Shown here: positions 1 through 11,609 of the stretch, one piece after another
Numbering within the stretch: position 1 is the first letter of the stretch
Layout of the letters: the number at the start of each line of letters is the position of its first letter
Source: Auriscalpium vulgare
Lineage: Eukaryota > Basidiomycota > Agaricomycetes > Russulales > Auriscalpiaceae
Reading direction: 5' to 3'
Assembly: GCA_019915015.1 (NCBI GenBank)
Contig: JAHBBC010000009.1
Coordinates: 620,001-684,000, forward strand
DNA: 64,000 nt
Program-made: the position numbers and the translations under genes
The notes under the pieces: model-generated
What the model was told of the DNA's origin: nothing
Databases searched by the model: none
The model's input: the letters and a program-made list of their open reading frames with translations, nothing else

Positions 1-640
1 GTCGCCCAACATCATGATGGACGCGAGCGCGATGTTTCCTCGAGGATTCCACCCTATCTCCCAGTCATTTCTAGCAGACATGTCTGAGGTAGCACCGAGC
101 TACTCGCGACTGTCCTCTGGCGTCAAGTACTACTTCGTGGACTACGGTATTTCATCCGAGTTTCCTTTGGACAGCGATCCAGCATCGAGGCTTGTTGTCG
201 GAACGCTGGGACGGGACCAAGAGTCCCCGAACTGTCGGCCATCGTTCCTTATGACCCTTTCAAGCTGGATGTATTCGTCATCGGGAATGTCTTCCGGCGC
301 GAGTACTACGAGGTATGTTTTACCGACTATCTGTCTTTAAATGCGCTGACGACACGCCTTCCAGACAGCCGCAAACCTGGACTTTCTCCGGCCATTCGTT
401 CTTGCGATGACCAATTCAAACCCCAATATGCGCCCGCCGGCTCGCGAGCTCCTCGAGCAGTGGCGGCTCATGCGACGCAGTTATTCAGCTGTCAGCAGAC
501 ATTGGCGGATAAGGACCCGAGGGGAATCTATGCTAGAACGGGTCGTCTGGGATGGCATAAATTTGGTACGCCTTGCTGTGCACTTCTTCCAGTTGGCTTG
601 GAGGAAAGTGTTTTCCCGGAGCGTGATATTGCGCAGAGTT
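1..640 (+). pseudogene. Kinase-like pseudogene, copy 1 (5' end outside the window)
   Basis: Belongs to a basidiomycete protein-kinase-like family, present here in six copies. The window opens just after the HRD catalytic loop, inside a segment reading NIMMDASAMFP. A DFG-like YYFVDYGISSEF follows near 125-160. A one-base loss near 230 shifts the frame just after the RDQE motif, so the following PYDPFKLD segment continues in another frame. The last exon (about 365-600) keeps the FVLAMT, MRPPARELLEQW and WDGINLVRLAVHF segments, but the normal C-terminal YPGA and stop are lost. The call as a broken gene rests on these frame changes. Catalytic activity of intact relatives is not established from sequence. 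Confidence 0.75.
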
Positions 641-759
641 GTGGCGTTTCAGTATGTATTTTGTGATATCTTAGTGCTCTGCATACCATATACCTCTTCG
701 AACCAGTCTTATCTTCCTATCCCATGTCTGACAAGAGTTGCTCCATGGGTCGGCGTGGC

Positions 760-1560
760 GCGTAGGGTCCTGCGCAAGGATTATGCCCGTGACGCCGGCA
801 GTTGGTCGAGCTGGCCGCTGGCGGCAATGCGGGCCGTGTACTCCCGGCGCCTCGGCCAAAAACGAGCGTGCGCGCGCTCCAACGTCTGGCAACCCCCATC
901 GTCCAGCATGAAATGACAATTTCACGGCGCGTTTGCCTTCGAAAAATCTCAAAATTGGCAGAGACACATGTGTGAACATCCCAGTCGGCGGCGGTTTGCA
1001 GTGAGAGGGCGCAACTGCCACATCAGTTCGAAGGTACGAGTCGTCTGATAGTTGCGCTCGGCGGATCGTACCCTATCACTGTCGTATACGCCGTGGATTG
1101 CGCCTGTAACCAAGAGCTGTGCGCCAAGCAGGTGCATCCAATCCCTCGATCAATTGTGTTACAGACATCCAGTATGCTGCGCAGGGTGTTCAAGCTGTGC
1201 AAACTGCGGCGGCCCCGCCCGCCCTGGTCTTTACCCAACGCCTATGTCCCCGTAACTCTTCCCCGCTGCGAACTTGTTGCATCAGTCCCACTGGAACGCC
1301 GCGTGCCCAGCCGCCACCGAAAGCTGACATTGAGCCATGGGTCCAGAAGGTGCGTTCTTCCTTCAATTCATTTATTTTCACTTACTCCTCCAGGCGCGCA
1401 GCACTGTGACAACTTCGGCCGAGCAAGAACAGGCATGTCTCGCGGACCAGTACTTCCCATCAATGTAAGGGCCGGACGTCTGCGAAGCTCGGATACGCAA
1501 GGTTTTAACTCGTGAAATGCAAGCTCGTTGATCAACGTGCAGGCGAGCACGACGCGCCGC
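760..1560 (+). pseudogene. PDI relic with promoter, left arm
   Basis: Derived from the intact PDI gene at 12,897-14,606. The stretch 770-1,050 aligns with the PDI promoter (12,540-12,830), including the shared GGCGGCGGTTTGCAGTGAGAG block. Exon-like pieces follow: a remnant of the VDCDENKALCAEQ exon near 1,093-1,135, and a piece of the CVPNRNQK...WVQ exon with its GTGCGT donor near 1,310-1,360. No continuous reading frame remains and the CGHC active site is absent. The promoter UPRE-like octamer has decayed to CCACATCA at 1,018-1,025. Confidence 0.7.
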
Positions 1561-1691
1561 CGGGCCTTTGCACGCACCGCGTACTACAACGAGACCGCGC
1601 CCCCAGTGATCTTCGCCGCCGTCATTCGCGCACGCTGCCCCTTCTCCCACAATCTGAACAACGGCTCTAACGCAAACCGTTTATCGGTGCA

Positions 1692-1734
1692 GTGACCTTG
1701 TCCGAACACAAGCAAAACCCTAGAACAAGGTCAC
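1692..1734. promoter_or_regulatory. Conserved dyad upstream of kinase-like copy 2
   Basis: The perfect inverted pair GTGACCTTGT / ACAAGGTCAC has 10 nt arms spaced by 23 nt and lies about 140 nt upstream of the kinase-like start. The same pair recurs upstream of copies 5 and 6 (23,378-23,420 and 29,755-29,797) with a diverged loop. It could be an operator-like site or the remnant of a small palindromic element. Confidence 0.5.
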
Positions 1735-1871
1735 ATGGCAACCCATACGAGTCCAGTGTCGCTGCTATTGTTCTGTTGTTCTGCACACGGTCTTCTATAA
1801 GTATCTCCTATCCAACGCGATGTCCTGACAGTCTTGTTCTACCTTCACCCTCCTGTTTGCTCGCCCTGACT

Positions 1872-3200
1872 ATGGATGATCCTCCAATTTCCGTCACCGA
1901 CCCCAGACATCCCGGCAACCGCCTTGGCGCGATTCTACTTGATCACGAGATACGATGGAGAGACCGCGCGTACTTTCTGGAGGGTCGGGGATACCTCCTA
2001 CGACCACGCCTCCGACCAGGCTGGCAACCTTCATGGGTGGCAACCAACCAGCTTTGGGTCGACGTAGAAGACGGAATTGGCACACCGGTACAGTTACTCT
2101 GCCTCGTACTCGCCTGGAACATGACTCATTTGACAAGTAGCTGCGAAACCACCTGATTGATGCGACACGTCTCTCCGACGGCAAGACGGTGTACATCAAA
2201 CGCGTAAAGACGGGTGACCTTGAGTCCCGCATTGCCATCAGACTCTCGTCAGAGCCTCTGCGCAGTGACCCCAGGAACCACTCCGTCCCGATCCTCGACA
2301 CGTTCGTGGACTCGGATGACAGTCAGATCTCGTACATCGTCATGACTTTTCTGAAGCCCATCCACCGACCGGAGATTGATTATATCGGCGAGTTACTCGA
2401 TTTTGGTGAGCAAATCCTGGAGGTGCGTCTGCCGCATTCTCTCTTCTTGCCTGTCCTACATGAAAATGGCATTCTCTAGGGCCTTGCCTTCCTTCATGAG
2501 AACGGAGTAGCCCACCGGTAAGCCGGTCTCGTATTCCTAAAGGACGTACATCGATCCTGCTTCACAGGGACTGCGCATCAACCAATATCATGATGGACGC
2601 AAGTGCGATGTATCCCAAAGGATTTCACCCGGTCGAGCAGCAGTATCTACCAGATCACTCCGGTGGAGCACCCAGATACTCCCGCTTAACCGCTGGCGTC
2701 AAGTACTATTTTGTCGACTACGGGATCTCGTCCGAATTTCCGGTGGACAGCGATCCAGCATCGAGACTGGTGGTCGGAGACCTGGGACGGGACCAAGAAC
2801 CGCCAGAGCTTTCTGAGACCGTTCCCTACGATCCCTTCAAGCTGGACATCTTTCTCATTGGGAATATCTTCCGGCGCAAATACTATGAGGTAATTGTTAG
2901 ACGAATCGTGTTCGAACGAGTTGACAACGCCATTTTCAGGTCGCCATAAATTTGGGTTTTCTCCGGCCATTCGTTCTCGCGATGACCAATCCCGATCCCA
3001 ATGCGCGCCCGCAGGCTCATGAGCTCCTCACACAGTGGCGGCTCACGCGCCGCACGTTCTCGGCTGCTACCAGACATTGGCGGATAAAGTTTCGAGATGA
3101 ACCTGTCGGAGAACAGCTCTTCTGGGATGGCATGAATTTGGTACGCCTTGTTGTGCACTTCTTCATGTGGCTTGGAGGAAAGCGCTATCCAGGGGCATGA
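1872..3200 (+). pseudogene. Kinase-like pseudogene, copy 2 (left arm)
   Basis: Exon 1 starts at ATG 1,872 and encodes the family N-terminus (RWRDRAYFLEGRGYLLRPR, then GTPVQ). The frame then breaks before an in-frame TAG at 2,138-2,140, after the FDK motif. The later exons are well preserved: DATRLSDGK...VYIKRVKTGDLESRIA, HSVPILDTFVDS, then FLHENGVAHR (catalytic HRD split by an intron near 2,519), NIMMDASAMYPKGF, VDYGISSEF in the DFG position, PYDPFKLDIF, and a final exon ending YPGA plus stop at 3,198-3,200. Two lesions shared with copies 5 and 6 show that these copies descend from one broken ancestor. It remains possible that an unusual short intron masks the TAG. Confidence 0.75.
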
Positions 3201-3561
3201 TTGCGCACAGACTTCCCTGTGTAAATTATTCTAACGGGCGCACTGTACATATAATGGCCCCACAATCGGTACAAGAGTGTAGAGAACATGGAAAATTGCT
3301 CATGCACTATCGCGGCTGTCGATGCCAAATCACAGCATAACCCAGAACTCTGCTGGCAGCATGGGATTGCATCTGTAAGGTTCACCAGATTCGGTCAGCA
3401 ACTACAGTTGCAGACGGACGTACGAACTATGGACTGGCGCTCCTGACTTAGACCCAGCAGTGATGCCGCGTACTCCTTATGACGACTGTCCCCGCAATAT
3501 AACACGGGTCAAACCGTCAGATGTTTGCTGGCTTGACCATATAGTTTCCTTTCGCATTGTT

Positions 3562-3830
3562 GAAGGGAGATGGACGAGATTCAAGATGTCGACCTGAGCG
3601 GGCGCCTACGCGCTGCCTTTTCGGGCCTGCCCGCCTCGTGCAAATTTTCCTCGTCATTTCCCCGCATTTTTCCCCACTCTTCACCCTCCCTCTCATCACC
3701 GGTGCATGCAGCCCACAGACGCCGCCCCATCTCAGGCTTCATTGAACGCTGTGCGAAGCGCGGAGCTCCGTGTGAGGGGCGGGTGCATCAGGCCCACAGG
3801 TGTGCCGCCACGGATCTGGGCGCATACAAT
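3562..3830 (-). repeat. R1 repeat, copy 1
   Basis: A ~270 bp block found three times: here in reverse, and forward at 20,310-20,592 and 27,673-27,940. Shared landmarks are GTTGTATGCGCCCAGATC, the GCATGCACCGGTGATGAGAG core and a terminal CATCTCCCT. No coding potential is convincing in any copy. Two copies are explained by the inverted arms. The third lies upstream of kinase-like copy 4. Confidence 0.65.
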
Positions 3831-5720
3831 CCGTCGAGCTCACTGTCATCTGATTGACCCAGGCCCGCGCAGGATAGTCGGATAGGCGCCACTGCCTCCA
3901 GAAACTTGCAGCTTCCGTAGTTGGTAAGAAGCCCGAAAGCTGCTCAACTCTACAGCGACCCGCAGCATTGTGGGATTTATCAAATCTCTCATGCGGGATC
4001 TTGGCGTCCCCTATGCTCGTTCAATTTGTCGCGTATATGGACTAGAGAGTTTGCGATGGCCTAGGTGAGCGAAGGTTTTTTATTTGCACCCGTGTCTAGA
4101 TCGCTCTGAGCATGAAGGTTGACAGCGATGCGTTTCCCTTCGACAACCGCACATCGCAAATTATGACCCTAGCGAGGCAAGATTTGCAACCTTGCTACTT
4201 AATTCCGACACTAAATGCTACGTTCCAGACAACCGCACCAGCACTCAATCGTCGGGCGCGCTTTGGACGATATTTTCGCCTCCACGCTCCGCTCCCTTCG
4301 TGGCCAGACTGTGCAGCTGGCATTCACCGCACAGCTTGCCTGACGCGCTAGCCTCTTCTCATACTTCCGCCCAACGGATGCTTTCAATTAAAGCCCTGAT
4401 CTGGCATCTCATCTCGCACCCAAGCCCCTCCGATCCCTTTTGCCACGCCCGCATAATCCCTCGCACGCAGCCACCCCGCCGGCCACCACGCCGGGCCCGC
4501 GCCACTCCGTCATCTGACGAACCGAGCTGCGCGCGGACGAATTTCTGCAGACCGCAAACCGACAGCTCAGGATAAACAAAACAAAACGCATAACGCCGTT
4601 TCCGGCGCGGCGGTTCGAACTCAAATTGGACCGCAGGTCTCCCTCGAGCTCCCTCCACCCCCACTGCCCAGGACCGGCAACGGAGACTCCCCGTCGCCCC
4701 GCCGCCGCCGTCCGCAAATTTTGCGCCTCGGCCGCAGCGCATTGTTGTCCATTGGAGCCCTCGGCGTGCGATTCGCACGCACCCCGGCGGATGCGAATGC
4801 GCTGGGAATGCAGTGCAGCACGGGCCCGACGATCGGACACAGGCCCGCCGCTGTCATGGGCCCCGTCATCGCCTAGCGCGGCACCTCGGCGAGCAGCGAA
4901 TCGAGGGTCCATGTGCGCGCCGCCGTGCCTGCAAACCTGCTGCCTTGTCTGCGCGCCGAAGGTCTCACACGCCGTGCCCGCCATCCGCCCCGACTCGGGG
5001 TCGTGTCCGATGGTCGGTCGATGTCGCCTGCGTCGGTGCATTGTGCAGCTGCATTGCATTCCCCGGGCGTTGCCACAGTGGGCGAGCTCCGCCCGTCGTG
5101 GCGCGTGCCTGGGATCCGCATAGCCTGCATTTGCCACGGTGTGGCTCCGTCGTGTCCCGGGAGCAGTTTCCATCAGGTGCGGCCTGTTGCCCGCTCGTCG
5201 GGAGGTGGGGCAGGGCAAACGTCGCATCGTCGGCATTGACGGCGGCGTATCTGTCGGCCAAGTCGGTGGCTTGGCTGGCCAATAGTGGAGCGAGCACAAG
5301 TGCGATGACTGAGGCCACCGATCAAACCCTGCAACCGTCACCGCGTCACTCGCATCGATTCAACGGCGGTGTCTGCGTCGGGGCCGCGCACTCATTCATC
5401 GCCTCGATCGAACGCAAGCCATCATACAGTGCTGGCGCGTCACATTGTACCCGGACCGGTCGAACTTCAAGCTCGAAGCACCAGGACAGTTCAGCCGCTG
5501 GATCTACACGAAACTTTGGCTGCAGCGCCCGCACCCTCGCACCCTTGCCACTGCCGGCTTAGCGGCCCGCATTCGCACTCCACGTCTGCACTGCCCTCCT
5601 CCGCTGGAGCTGACAATTGGCAGACCGATGACTGCAGCGCCCGCCCACCTCGCACCCTTGCCACGCACCGGCCTACCGGCCCGCACGTGTGCGTCCCTGC
5701 TTCCCGCCCTCCTCCCCGCG
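3831..5720. other. GC-rich noncoding part of the left arm
   Basis: No gene could be supported. Long overlapping open frames on both strands are the usual by-product of very high GC content and have biased, alanine/arginine/proline-rich translations. The stretch is nevertheless conserved with 25,560-27,660 in inverse orientation. From 5,848 an alternating CG/CA tract of about 18 nt begins. Confidence 0.5.
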
Positions 5721-7160
5721 CTTCCTCGCCCACCCACGCGAACCCCGCACCTTTCACGCGCCCTTGCCCACGCGCGCGCCCTCTCATCCAGCACGAGCGC
5801 ACCAAGCACGGCTGCACGCACGGGGCACGCCCGCGCGCTGCACTTATCGCGCGCGCGCACGCGCAGCCGCAGATGACTGCGCCGCCGCCCGCCGGCTCTG
5901 TGCGGCGGGCGGCCGGATCTGTCACACGCATCGATAGCGTGAAGAGTCCGCGAACCCGCGAAGCCAGGCACCCTGCGCGCGAGTTATGAACCGGAAGAAG
6001 AGAAGAAGGGAAGCAGGCTGGAGGTAGTGAGTGAATGGACGAACATGAATGAATGGGCGCCGAAGCGGGTCAGGTCGGTTCGGGTGTGGGCGCGCCGTGG
6101 GGCCACGCTATCCAAGCCAATCGGCCGGCCGTACATGCCAGATGGCGCGGGCAGATTAGATGGGCTCGTGGTGTGGCCAGAGGCGCGCGACGGATCTCTG
6201 GTACTCTCGGCGCGATAAGCAGGCGTGCGTCCAATCAGTTCGCCGGCCAGAATGTGCAGCTGCAGCTCGAGTACGTTCCGTGGACGCCTGCGGGCGAGTC
6301 AGCGGGCCCCCTGCGCGCTGCTTCGCGTGCCAGGCCCTCGCTTCCCCGCTTCCTGCCTGGCTTCGCGCGCCCCGCACGCCTATTCTACGGCGCACGTCCC
6401 CCGGCCGTTCACAATCTGTGCCGTAACGCGTCTGCGCGTGATTGGCGTGCCAGGCCCCGCGCAGGCAAGGCAAAGGCGCATCTCGTCCTGGCGGCCTCGT
6501 GCTGGGGCCCTTTGCGCACCACGTTCGTCCGAGGAGTGGATTGCCGGTTCGCGCGCTGTGCAGGAAGCCAGCGGGTGTCCTCTCACGCGCTGCATGTCCG
6601 ACGGGGAAGACCACGGCGTGTACGAGAACGGGCACAGGACGCGGCGCGTGCGACTGCTCGGGAGAGCAAAGGACTTATCTCGCGAATCTGGGAGGGACAC
6701 GCTTGTTGCTTATTCGCGGTGCGAACTGCGAAGCGGGCAATCAGGTGAGGGTTGGGCTGCCGATCAGTGCGCCGAGGGCAATCTGGCGGGCGGGGATAGA
6801 GACCGGGGGGCAGCGTGCGCGGTCAGATGGCGGCAGAGACGCGCGCGAAGGCGATAAGTGTAGCTGCTGTGTATCGCGTTTGGATCTGGGCGTGCGCGTG
6901 ACTGTCGAGGCAGCGCACGCCGGATGCGGCCAGCGTGCCGTCGGGATCTCGATGGGCTGCCTGCGGTGGCCAGCGCGGTGCACGGCGAGCAGCGTGGGCA
7001 GCTCGTCGCGGAGCACAGCGAGAGCGCGGGGAGCCCGTCGTAGCGCGACGGCGGTGGGCGGGCGGGCAGGCGGGCGGCCGAGAGCGCCGGAAGAGGCAGG
7101 TGCGGGCCGGGAGGCAGGCGTTGCCAAATAAGGATACACACGCGGACGGCGATCTGGGAC
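5721..7160. other. Upstream region of the first C2H2 gene
   Basis: Unique GC-rich DNA between the inner end of the left arm and the core promoter of the 7,684 gene. Open frames on both strands overlap each other and match no family I recognise. It most likely holds upstream regulatory sequence, but I see no individual site that I can defend. Confidence 0.4.
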
Positions 7161-7164
7161 GGCG

Positions 7165-7170
7165 TATAAG
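7165..7170 (+). promoter_or_regulatory. TATA-like box of the first C2H2 gene
   Basis: TATAAG lies inside GGCGTATAAGGCC and is followed within about 40 nt by a pyrimidine-rich CCTCCTTTCTTTCTTACC tract, the usual look of a fungal transcription start region. It implies a 5' leader of roughly 450 nt for the gene starting at 7,684. Confidence 0.45.
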
Positions 7171-7556
7171 GCCTCTGCGGCCGCCTGCCCCCGCCCTCCT
7201 TTCTTTCTTACCAGTCTTTCTTCTCTTCCTCGTCGTTCCCTTTGCCTCTGGCACCGCAGGCGGCCTCTTTGCCCTCGACTTCCCCCCGCCGCCGCGCGCT
7301 GTCTCACACAGCCCGCACCGTTCTGCTCCCGCCACCCGCCCGACCGCCGCGCACGTCCCACGAAACGAACCGCACGTCCCAGACGAAACGAACGCACCGC
7401 CCAGCACGAACAAGTCACATCCGCCTTTCGCACACATTCCGCCCCATATCTGTCCTCTGACTCAACGTCCTCTCGATCGCTTCCGCCTCCCGAGGTCCTG
7501 TGATATTCGTCCCACAGTGCCTCCCCGGTCTCGCCCACACAGCCAGCCCGCAGGTC

Positions 7557-7673
7557 ATGTCCGCCGTACGTCCCGCCGCCCTTCTGCCCAGAACAAATCC
7601 GCTGATCTCACATTACTCTGCAGCAACCGTATCCCTGGTCTCAATCCGACCTTCGCCACAGGCCTATTTCTAG
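7557..7673 (+). other. Upstream open reading frame in the C2H2 leader
   Basis: A 38-codon frame (ATG 7,557 to TAG 7,671-7,673) ends 10 nt before the main ATG. If the leader is unspliced here, ribosomes must reinitiate or leak past it, which would lower or condition translation of the regulator. An intron in the leader could remove it. Confidence 0.4.
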
Positions 7674-7683
7674 GCACCCCAGA

Positions 7684-9182
7684 ATGCAGCCCGCGCCGCA
7701 CTCTCTTCCGCACACCCATCACTCTCAGCAGCCCGCATCGCCGCCCGCCGCTGCCTTTGCCTACCACCACCGCACCATGCCCTGCGCTGCTCCCCTCGCT
7801 CGGCATATCTCCCCCGCGCCCTCCCACTACCCGCTCATCTACGACCCATCGTCGCCGTATTCCCCCCACATGCCCACATCGACGAGCGGCGCCTCCCAGG
7901 GCAACGACTTTGAGTACTTTGACTCCATAGGCGAGATGAACGCTGCCTTCGGCGGCAATGATTACGACAACAACTTGTTCGACAGCAGCAATCTCATGGA
8001 TTGGTCGAGCGACAACAAGAAGGCCGCACTCAGTCCCCAGCTCTCGCACGACGACAGGATGCGCTTCCCCCCGTCCCCAAACGCTTCATTCAATGCCGGC
8101 GGCATGTCCCCGCAGCTCATCAAGCACGAGCGCTCGCCGTACCCCGGCTTCTCCACCGCTGCCGCCTCGCTCCCCGAACCATCCGAGTTCTTCTCCTTCC
8201 CGCAGCAGTCGCCGCAGATGTCCTTTGCCGCCGCCGGCGCGGGCATGCACGGGCAGGCGATGCTCTCTGTCTCACCGCCGCAGCTCTTCTACCCCGCCTC
8301 TCCGCCCCGCGCGGGCGCCAGCACCCGCGCGAGCGGCAGTGGCAGCGGCAGCGGCAGCGACCCGGAGATGGACACCATGGACATCGAGATGACGCTCGGG
8401 TACCCGCGGGAGCGCTCTCCACCCGGCATCGCGCCGTCCTCGCTCGAGCCGCCGCCCATGAGCTTCATCCGCCCGTCCGACCTCACGCCGTCGCCGGCGC
8501 CCGCATATGGCAGTGGCGGCGCGCCGCCGCACCCGCAGCCGCAAGCGCCGTCGTCCATCGCGTTCCCGCGCGCGCACGCTTACGGGTCGAGCAGCCCACC
8601 GGGGCTCACGGGCGAGTCGGACTACGACGACGCGTCGGAGAGCGGCGAGAGCGAGGTCGAGGAGCCGGACCCCGACGACGGCGAGTTCGTCCCGCACGCG
8701 CGCGCGCGCACGCGGGCGGACACCGGCGCGTCCTCGAGCATGTCGTCCGGCGCACCGCCGCGCCGCCGCCGCACGTCCTCGAGCACGTCCGCGTCGCGGG
8801 CGCCGCGCACGGGCAAGCTCACAGCCCCGGTGCCCGTGCCGAATCTGACGAAGAAGAGCCGCGGGCGCCGCGTGCCGACTGCGCCGGTGTTCGTGAACCA
8901 CGGGGGCGTGCAGAAGAACTTGCGCACGTACATGTGCCGCGTGGACGAGTGCGGCAAGTGCTTTGCGCGTGGGGAGCATCTGAAGCGCCACGTGCGCTCG
9001 ATACACACGAACGAAAAGCGTGCGTCCGTTTTTGCTTTTTGCTGCTGTGCGGTGTGCTGATGCGTCGGGGGGCTGTAGCGCACAAGTGCCCGGTCGCGGG
9101 GTGCGGCAAGGACTTCAGCAGACACGACAACCTGGGGCAGCACATGCGCGTGCACAAGGGGTCCGTCCCGGACGACCTCTGA
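7684..9182 (+). CDS. C2H2 zinc-finger transcription factor, Msn2/4-like
   Basis: Two exons, join(7684..9019,9079..9182), with a 59 nt GTGCGT...TAG intron, give a 479-residue protein. The long N-terminal part is low-complexity (Ser/Pro/Ala/Gly) with acidic stretches, typical of an activation region. Near 385-405 is a basic LTKKSRGRRVP segment. The C-terminus has two C2H2 fingers: C418/C423/H436/H441 and C449/C454/H467/H471, joined by the linker TNEKPHK, which is split by the intron. Finger sequences (EHLKRHVRSIHTNEK and FSRHDNLGQHMRVH) match the Msn2/Msn4 stress-regulator type that binds AGGGG-like elements in yeast. The target here is inferred. A paralogue lies 1.1 kb downstream. Confidence 0.88.
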
Positions 9183-10285
9183 GTGCTGCCTGCCCCCACG
9201 ACCCACCGACATCCTCCTTTATTTGGGCTCCCGATTCTCTTCTCTTTTGCTGGCGAATTGCGCGATTGCTGCCACTGTGTATCCATCCATCCATCATCCA
9301 CCTACCCATCCACCCATCCAATCATCAATTTGCCCTTGTACCTACCCACCCCCATCTACTCCATCATGCCTGTATCGTTGTACCTGTATCACCAAGTCAA
9401 AGCGGACTGTGCGTATTGCGACCATCGGTTATCCCATCTCCCTATCCCCGCGTACTGCTTGATTATGATTGCGTATAGTGTGCAGCGTAAAGTACTGTAT
9501 TATGATTACGGCTATGCTTGCCGCCGACGATAAACCCTTGTTTAAATTCAATGCTACCAATCAGAAGGAGCAGTTCTTTTGCAGTTTTGTTTTGTGACCA
9601 GCTCCGAGTTTGTTGTTCATGCGTCCGTCATGTGTCTCTGCCATGTCGATTGCTCAGAGATGCCTACACATATTTAGTTCTACCATCGCACGCACTCCGT
9701 ATTCTTGGTTTCCTAGCCTGCGTATGTACGCGCTACCCGCTGTGTTACTGTACGATATGCGCACCTCGCTACATGCTCGGCCCGGCCCGCTAAATTTCAG
9801 CTCTGCGCCGCGGCCCCTCTCCCAGCTAGCTCTAGGCTCGTACTACTCTCTTTCTGTTTGCATATGGAGAGCTCGGGTAGGAAGCGCCGAAATCAATAGC
9901 AGTCCCACTAGTACTGACAAATGTAGAGGGAAATTCGAGAAAACAAAATGATTTTTATCGGCCCGATCCGGGCCGCGTTTGGTCCACTGGCAGGACAGCG
10001 TCGCACCCTCGTCTCGGCGTCTCGTCCCTTGCTACGTTGTCGAGAACATTGAGAGTCCGAAGCACCAACTGCGGGTTTCTTCAGACTGGTCGGTTTCCTC
10101 GTTATTTTGCGCGCGCTGTTCTCCCAACCAACCTGCTGACAGGATATTTATTCTTTAGTTTTCGTTCGCGCAGCACCGGGAATGCCAGGACACTTGATGA
10201 GGTGGTAGTACCAGCAAAGGGTGCGCGATCAGATGGGTCTCGTCATGGAATACACCGCTGAGACTGCGCGCGCAGTCTGTCCAAG
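9183..10285. other. Intergenic region between the two C2H2 genes
   Basis: Contains the 3' end of the first regulator, a CATC-rich microsatellite, and the promoter of the second. The block 10,025-10,090 resembles 20,590-20,650, suggesting another small shared repeat. No coding exon is supported. Confidence 0.4.
9281..9326. repeat. Imperfect CATC microsatellite
   Basis: Repeated CATC/CACC units (TATCCATCCATCCATC onward) lie in the presumed 3' untranslated region of the first C2H2 gene. Confidence 0.7.
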
Positions 10286-11609
10286 ATGCTCGCAAGAGCT
10301 CTTCCCCCTCAGGCTCTCTGCGCGACCTTGGACGGTTGTAGCAACACGCCGATTGAGGCGCGAAGACATGCACATCAATCCCCCTCTGCAGCGAGTGGAC
10401 CTGGCGCTCCTGACTCCACGTTGCCGCTGAGCGACTCGAGCGCGGAAGATTCGTGGGACGAGGAATTTCTGGAGCTCGCATACCCCCGCTCGCCGTCGCC
10501 CGAGATCGTGCTGTTCCTGCAATCGTCCGCTGTGAACATGCGGCCACCCGAAGGCATAGGCTCCGAGTTTGCCGACCTCAGTCCATCGCCCCTTTCACCT
10601 GCTTCCCCATCGCTTTCCCATACTCAGATCTCGGTGCATATACCTGGCCCCAGAGACTTCGCGTCTGCCACTCCTATATCGTCTCGGAAGCGACAGGCGC
10701 CTCTCTCACCTGCAAGAGCACGTGTCAACAAGAGCCGATCGCAGGAACGCGAAGAATTCTTGACGAAGACAAACTCTGAAGACAGTTCCACGACTTCGCT
10801 TATCATCTCCGGCACGACTTCTGGATCTACCCGCGCTAGCGCTTCTGCTCTTCCCGTATGCTCAGATGATTTTGATTCCTTATCGCATTCGCCTCGGCTG
10901 CCGTCTTTCGTTATGGATCACGATCGAGCATCCGACTCCGCTGCATCTTCTTCCCCTCGCATCTCTCTCTCCCTACTGCCATCTCCTCGTCCGCTTACCC
11001 CGCGCACCGTTAAGCTTCCAGATATATTTCAGCCAAATGCCGCTTGCGAGCCTCCCTCAGATCAGTCTTCTTCTCCAGTTGCGTCTGCACCGCAATCAAG
11101 AGCATCTGGATCGTCAGGCCCACAGTCCCCTCCTCGACCCACGACCCGCATCCGGTGCATCAGGCTCATTTTAGGTCCGCCGCCGGTATCATCCATCCCC
11201 AGCGTTCGTGCGGAGACGTCTTCGTTGCCGCCGTCGTCGCCGTCGCCGCGCCGTCACCCTCAATCTCGCCGGAAGCCACCGCTACCTCCCGGACCGTACA
11301 TGACGAAGAAAACTCGTGGTCGAATAGTCCCGCACGCCGCATCCGAAGCGGCGCCTCTGTCCGCTCGTAAACACGTCTGCCCAGTGCCAGAATGCTCGAA
11401 GCGCTTCCAGCGTCTTCATCACCTCCATCGCCACTTCCGGTCGATTCACACGGACGATAAACGTATGTTGGCTCCCCTACATGGCTTATGCTCGCGTTAA
11501 CATTGACATGTGTGCAATTGTTGCAGCGCATCAGTGCGACGTGGACGGGTGCGGTAAGACATTCAGCCGACACGATAATCTTCTACAACATCAAAAGTGT
11601 CATACCTGA
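10286..11609 (+). CDS. C2H2 zinc-finger protein, diverged Msn2-like paralogue
   Basis: Two exons, join(10286..11462,11527..11609), with a 64 nt GTATGT...CAG intron, give 419 residues. The N-terminal 340 residues are Ser/Pro-rich. A TKKTRGRIVP segment at about 335-350 matches the equivalent basic motif of the upstream regulator. The fingers are C365/C370/H383/H388 and C396/C401/H414/H418. The intron interrupts the finger linker at the same codon and phase as in the 7,684 gene, which supports tandem duplication. The first finger has changed its recognition helix (LHHLHRHFRSIH instead of EHLKRHVRSIH), so DNA specificity has probably changed. An upstream exon or a later ATG cannot be excluded. 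Confidence 0.8.

Larger units (their letters stand above)
760..5720 (+). repeat. Left arm of a ~5 kb inverted duplication
   Basis: This arm matches 25,560-30,740 in reverse orientation along its whole length: PDI relic, conserved dyad, kinase-like pseudogene, the R1 repeat, then GC-rich noncoding DNA. Conceptual translations on opposite strands match almost residue for residue at several independent points, for example 3,557-3,745 (+) against 27,758-27,946 (-). The inner boundary lies near 5,700, where similarity to the other arm stops. The arms are separated by about 19.8 kb of mostly unique sequence. Both carry the same disabling stop in the kinase gene, so the duplication postdates that mutation, or conversion has homogenised the arms. 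Confidence 0.8.

Noticed and set aside
4409..5562. Long open frames on both strands (up to 310 codons)
   Set aside because: Overlapping frames in very GC-rich DNA with biased composition, no family motif and no splice logic. The inverted copy at 26,000-26,750 shows similar but differently broken frames.
5848..5866. Alternating CG/CA tract as a Z-DNA regulatory element
   Set aside because: Such tracts are common in this GC-rich DNA (another begins at about 8,699 inside a coding exon). Nothing links it to a function.
6053..7538. Several frames of 200-265 codons upstream of the first C2H2 gene
   Set aside because: Mutually overlapping on opposite strands, with Arg/Ala/Pro bias and no recognisable domain; best read as promoter-region GC shadows.
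8001..9182. 393-codon frame overlapping the C2H2 gene
   Set aside because: Out-of-frame reading of exon 1. Only its last part (9,079-9,182) is coding, as exon 2 of the zinc-finger gene.
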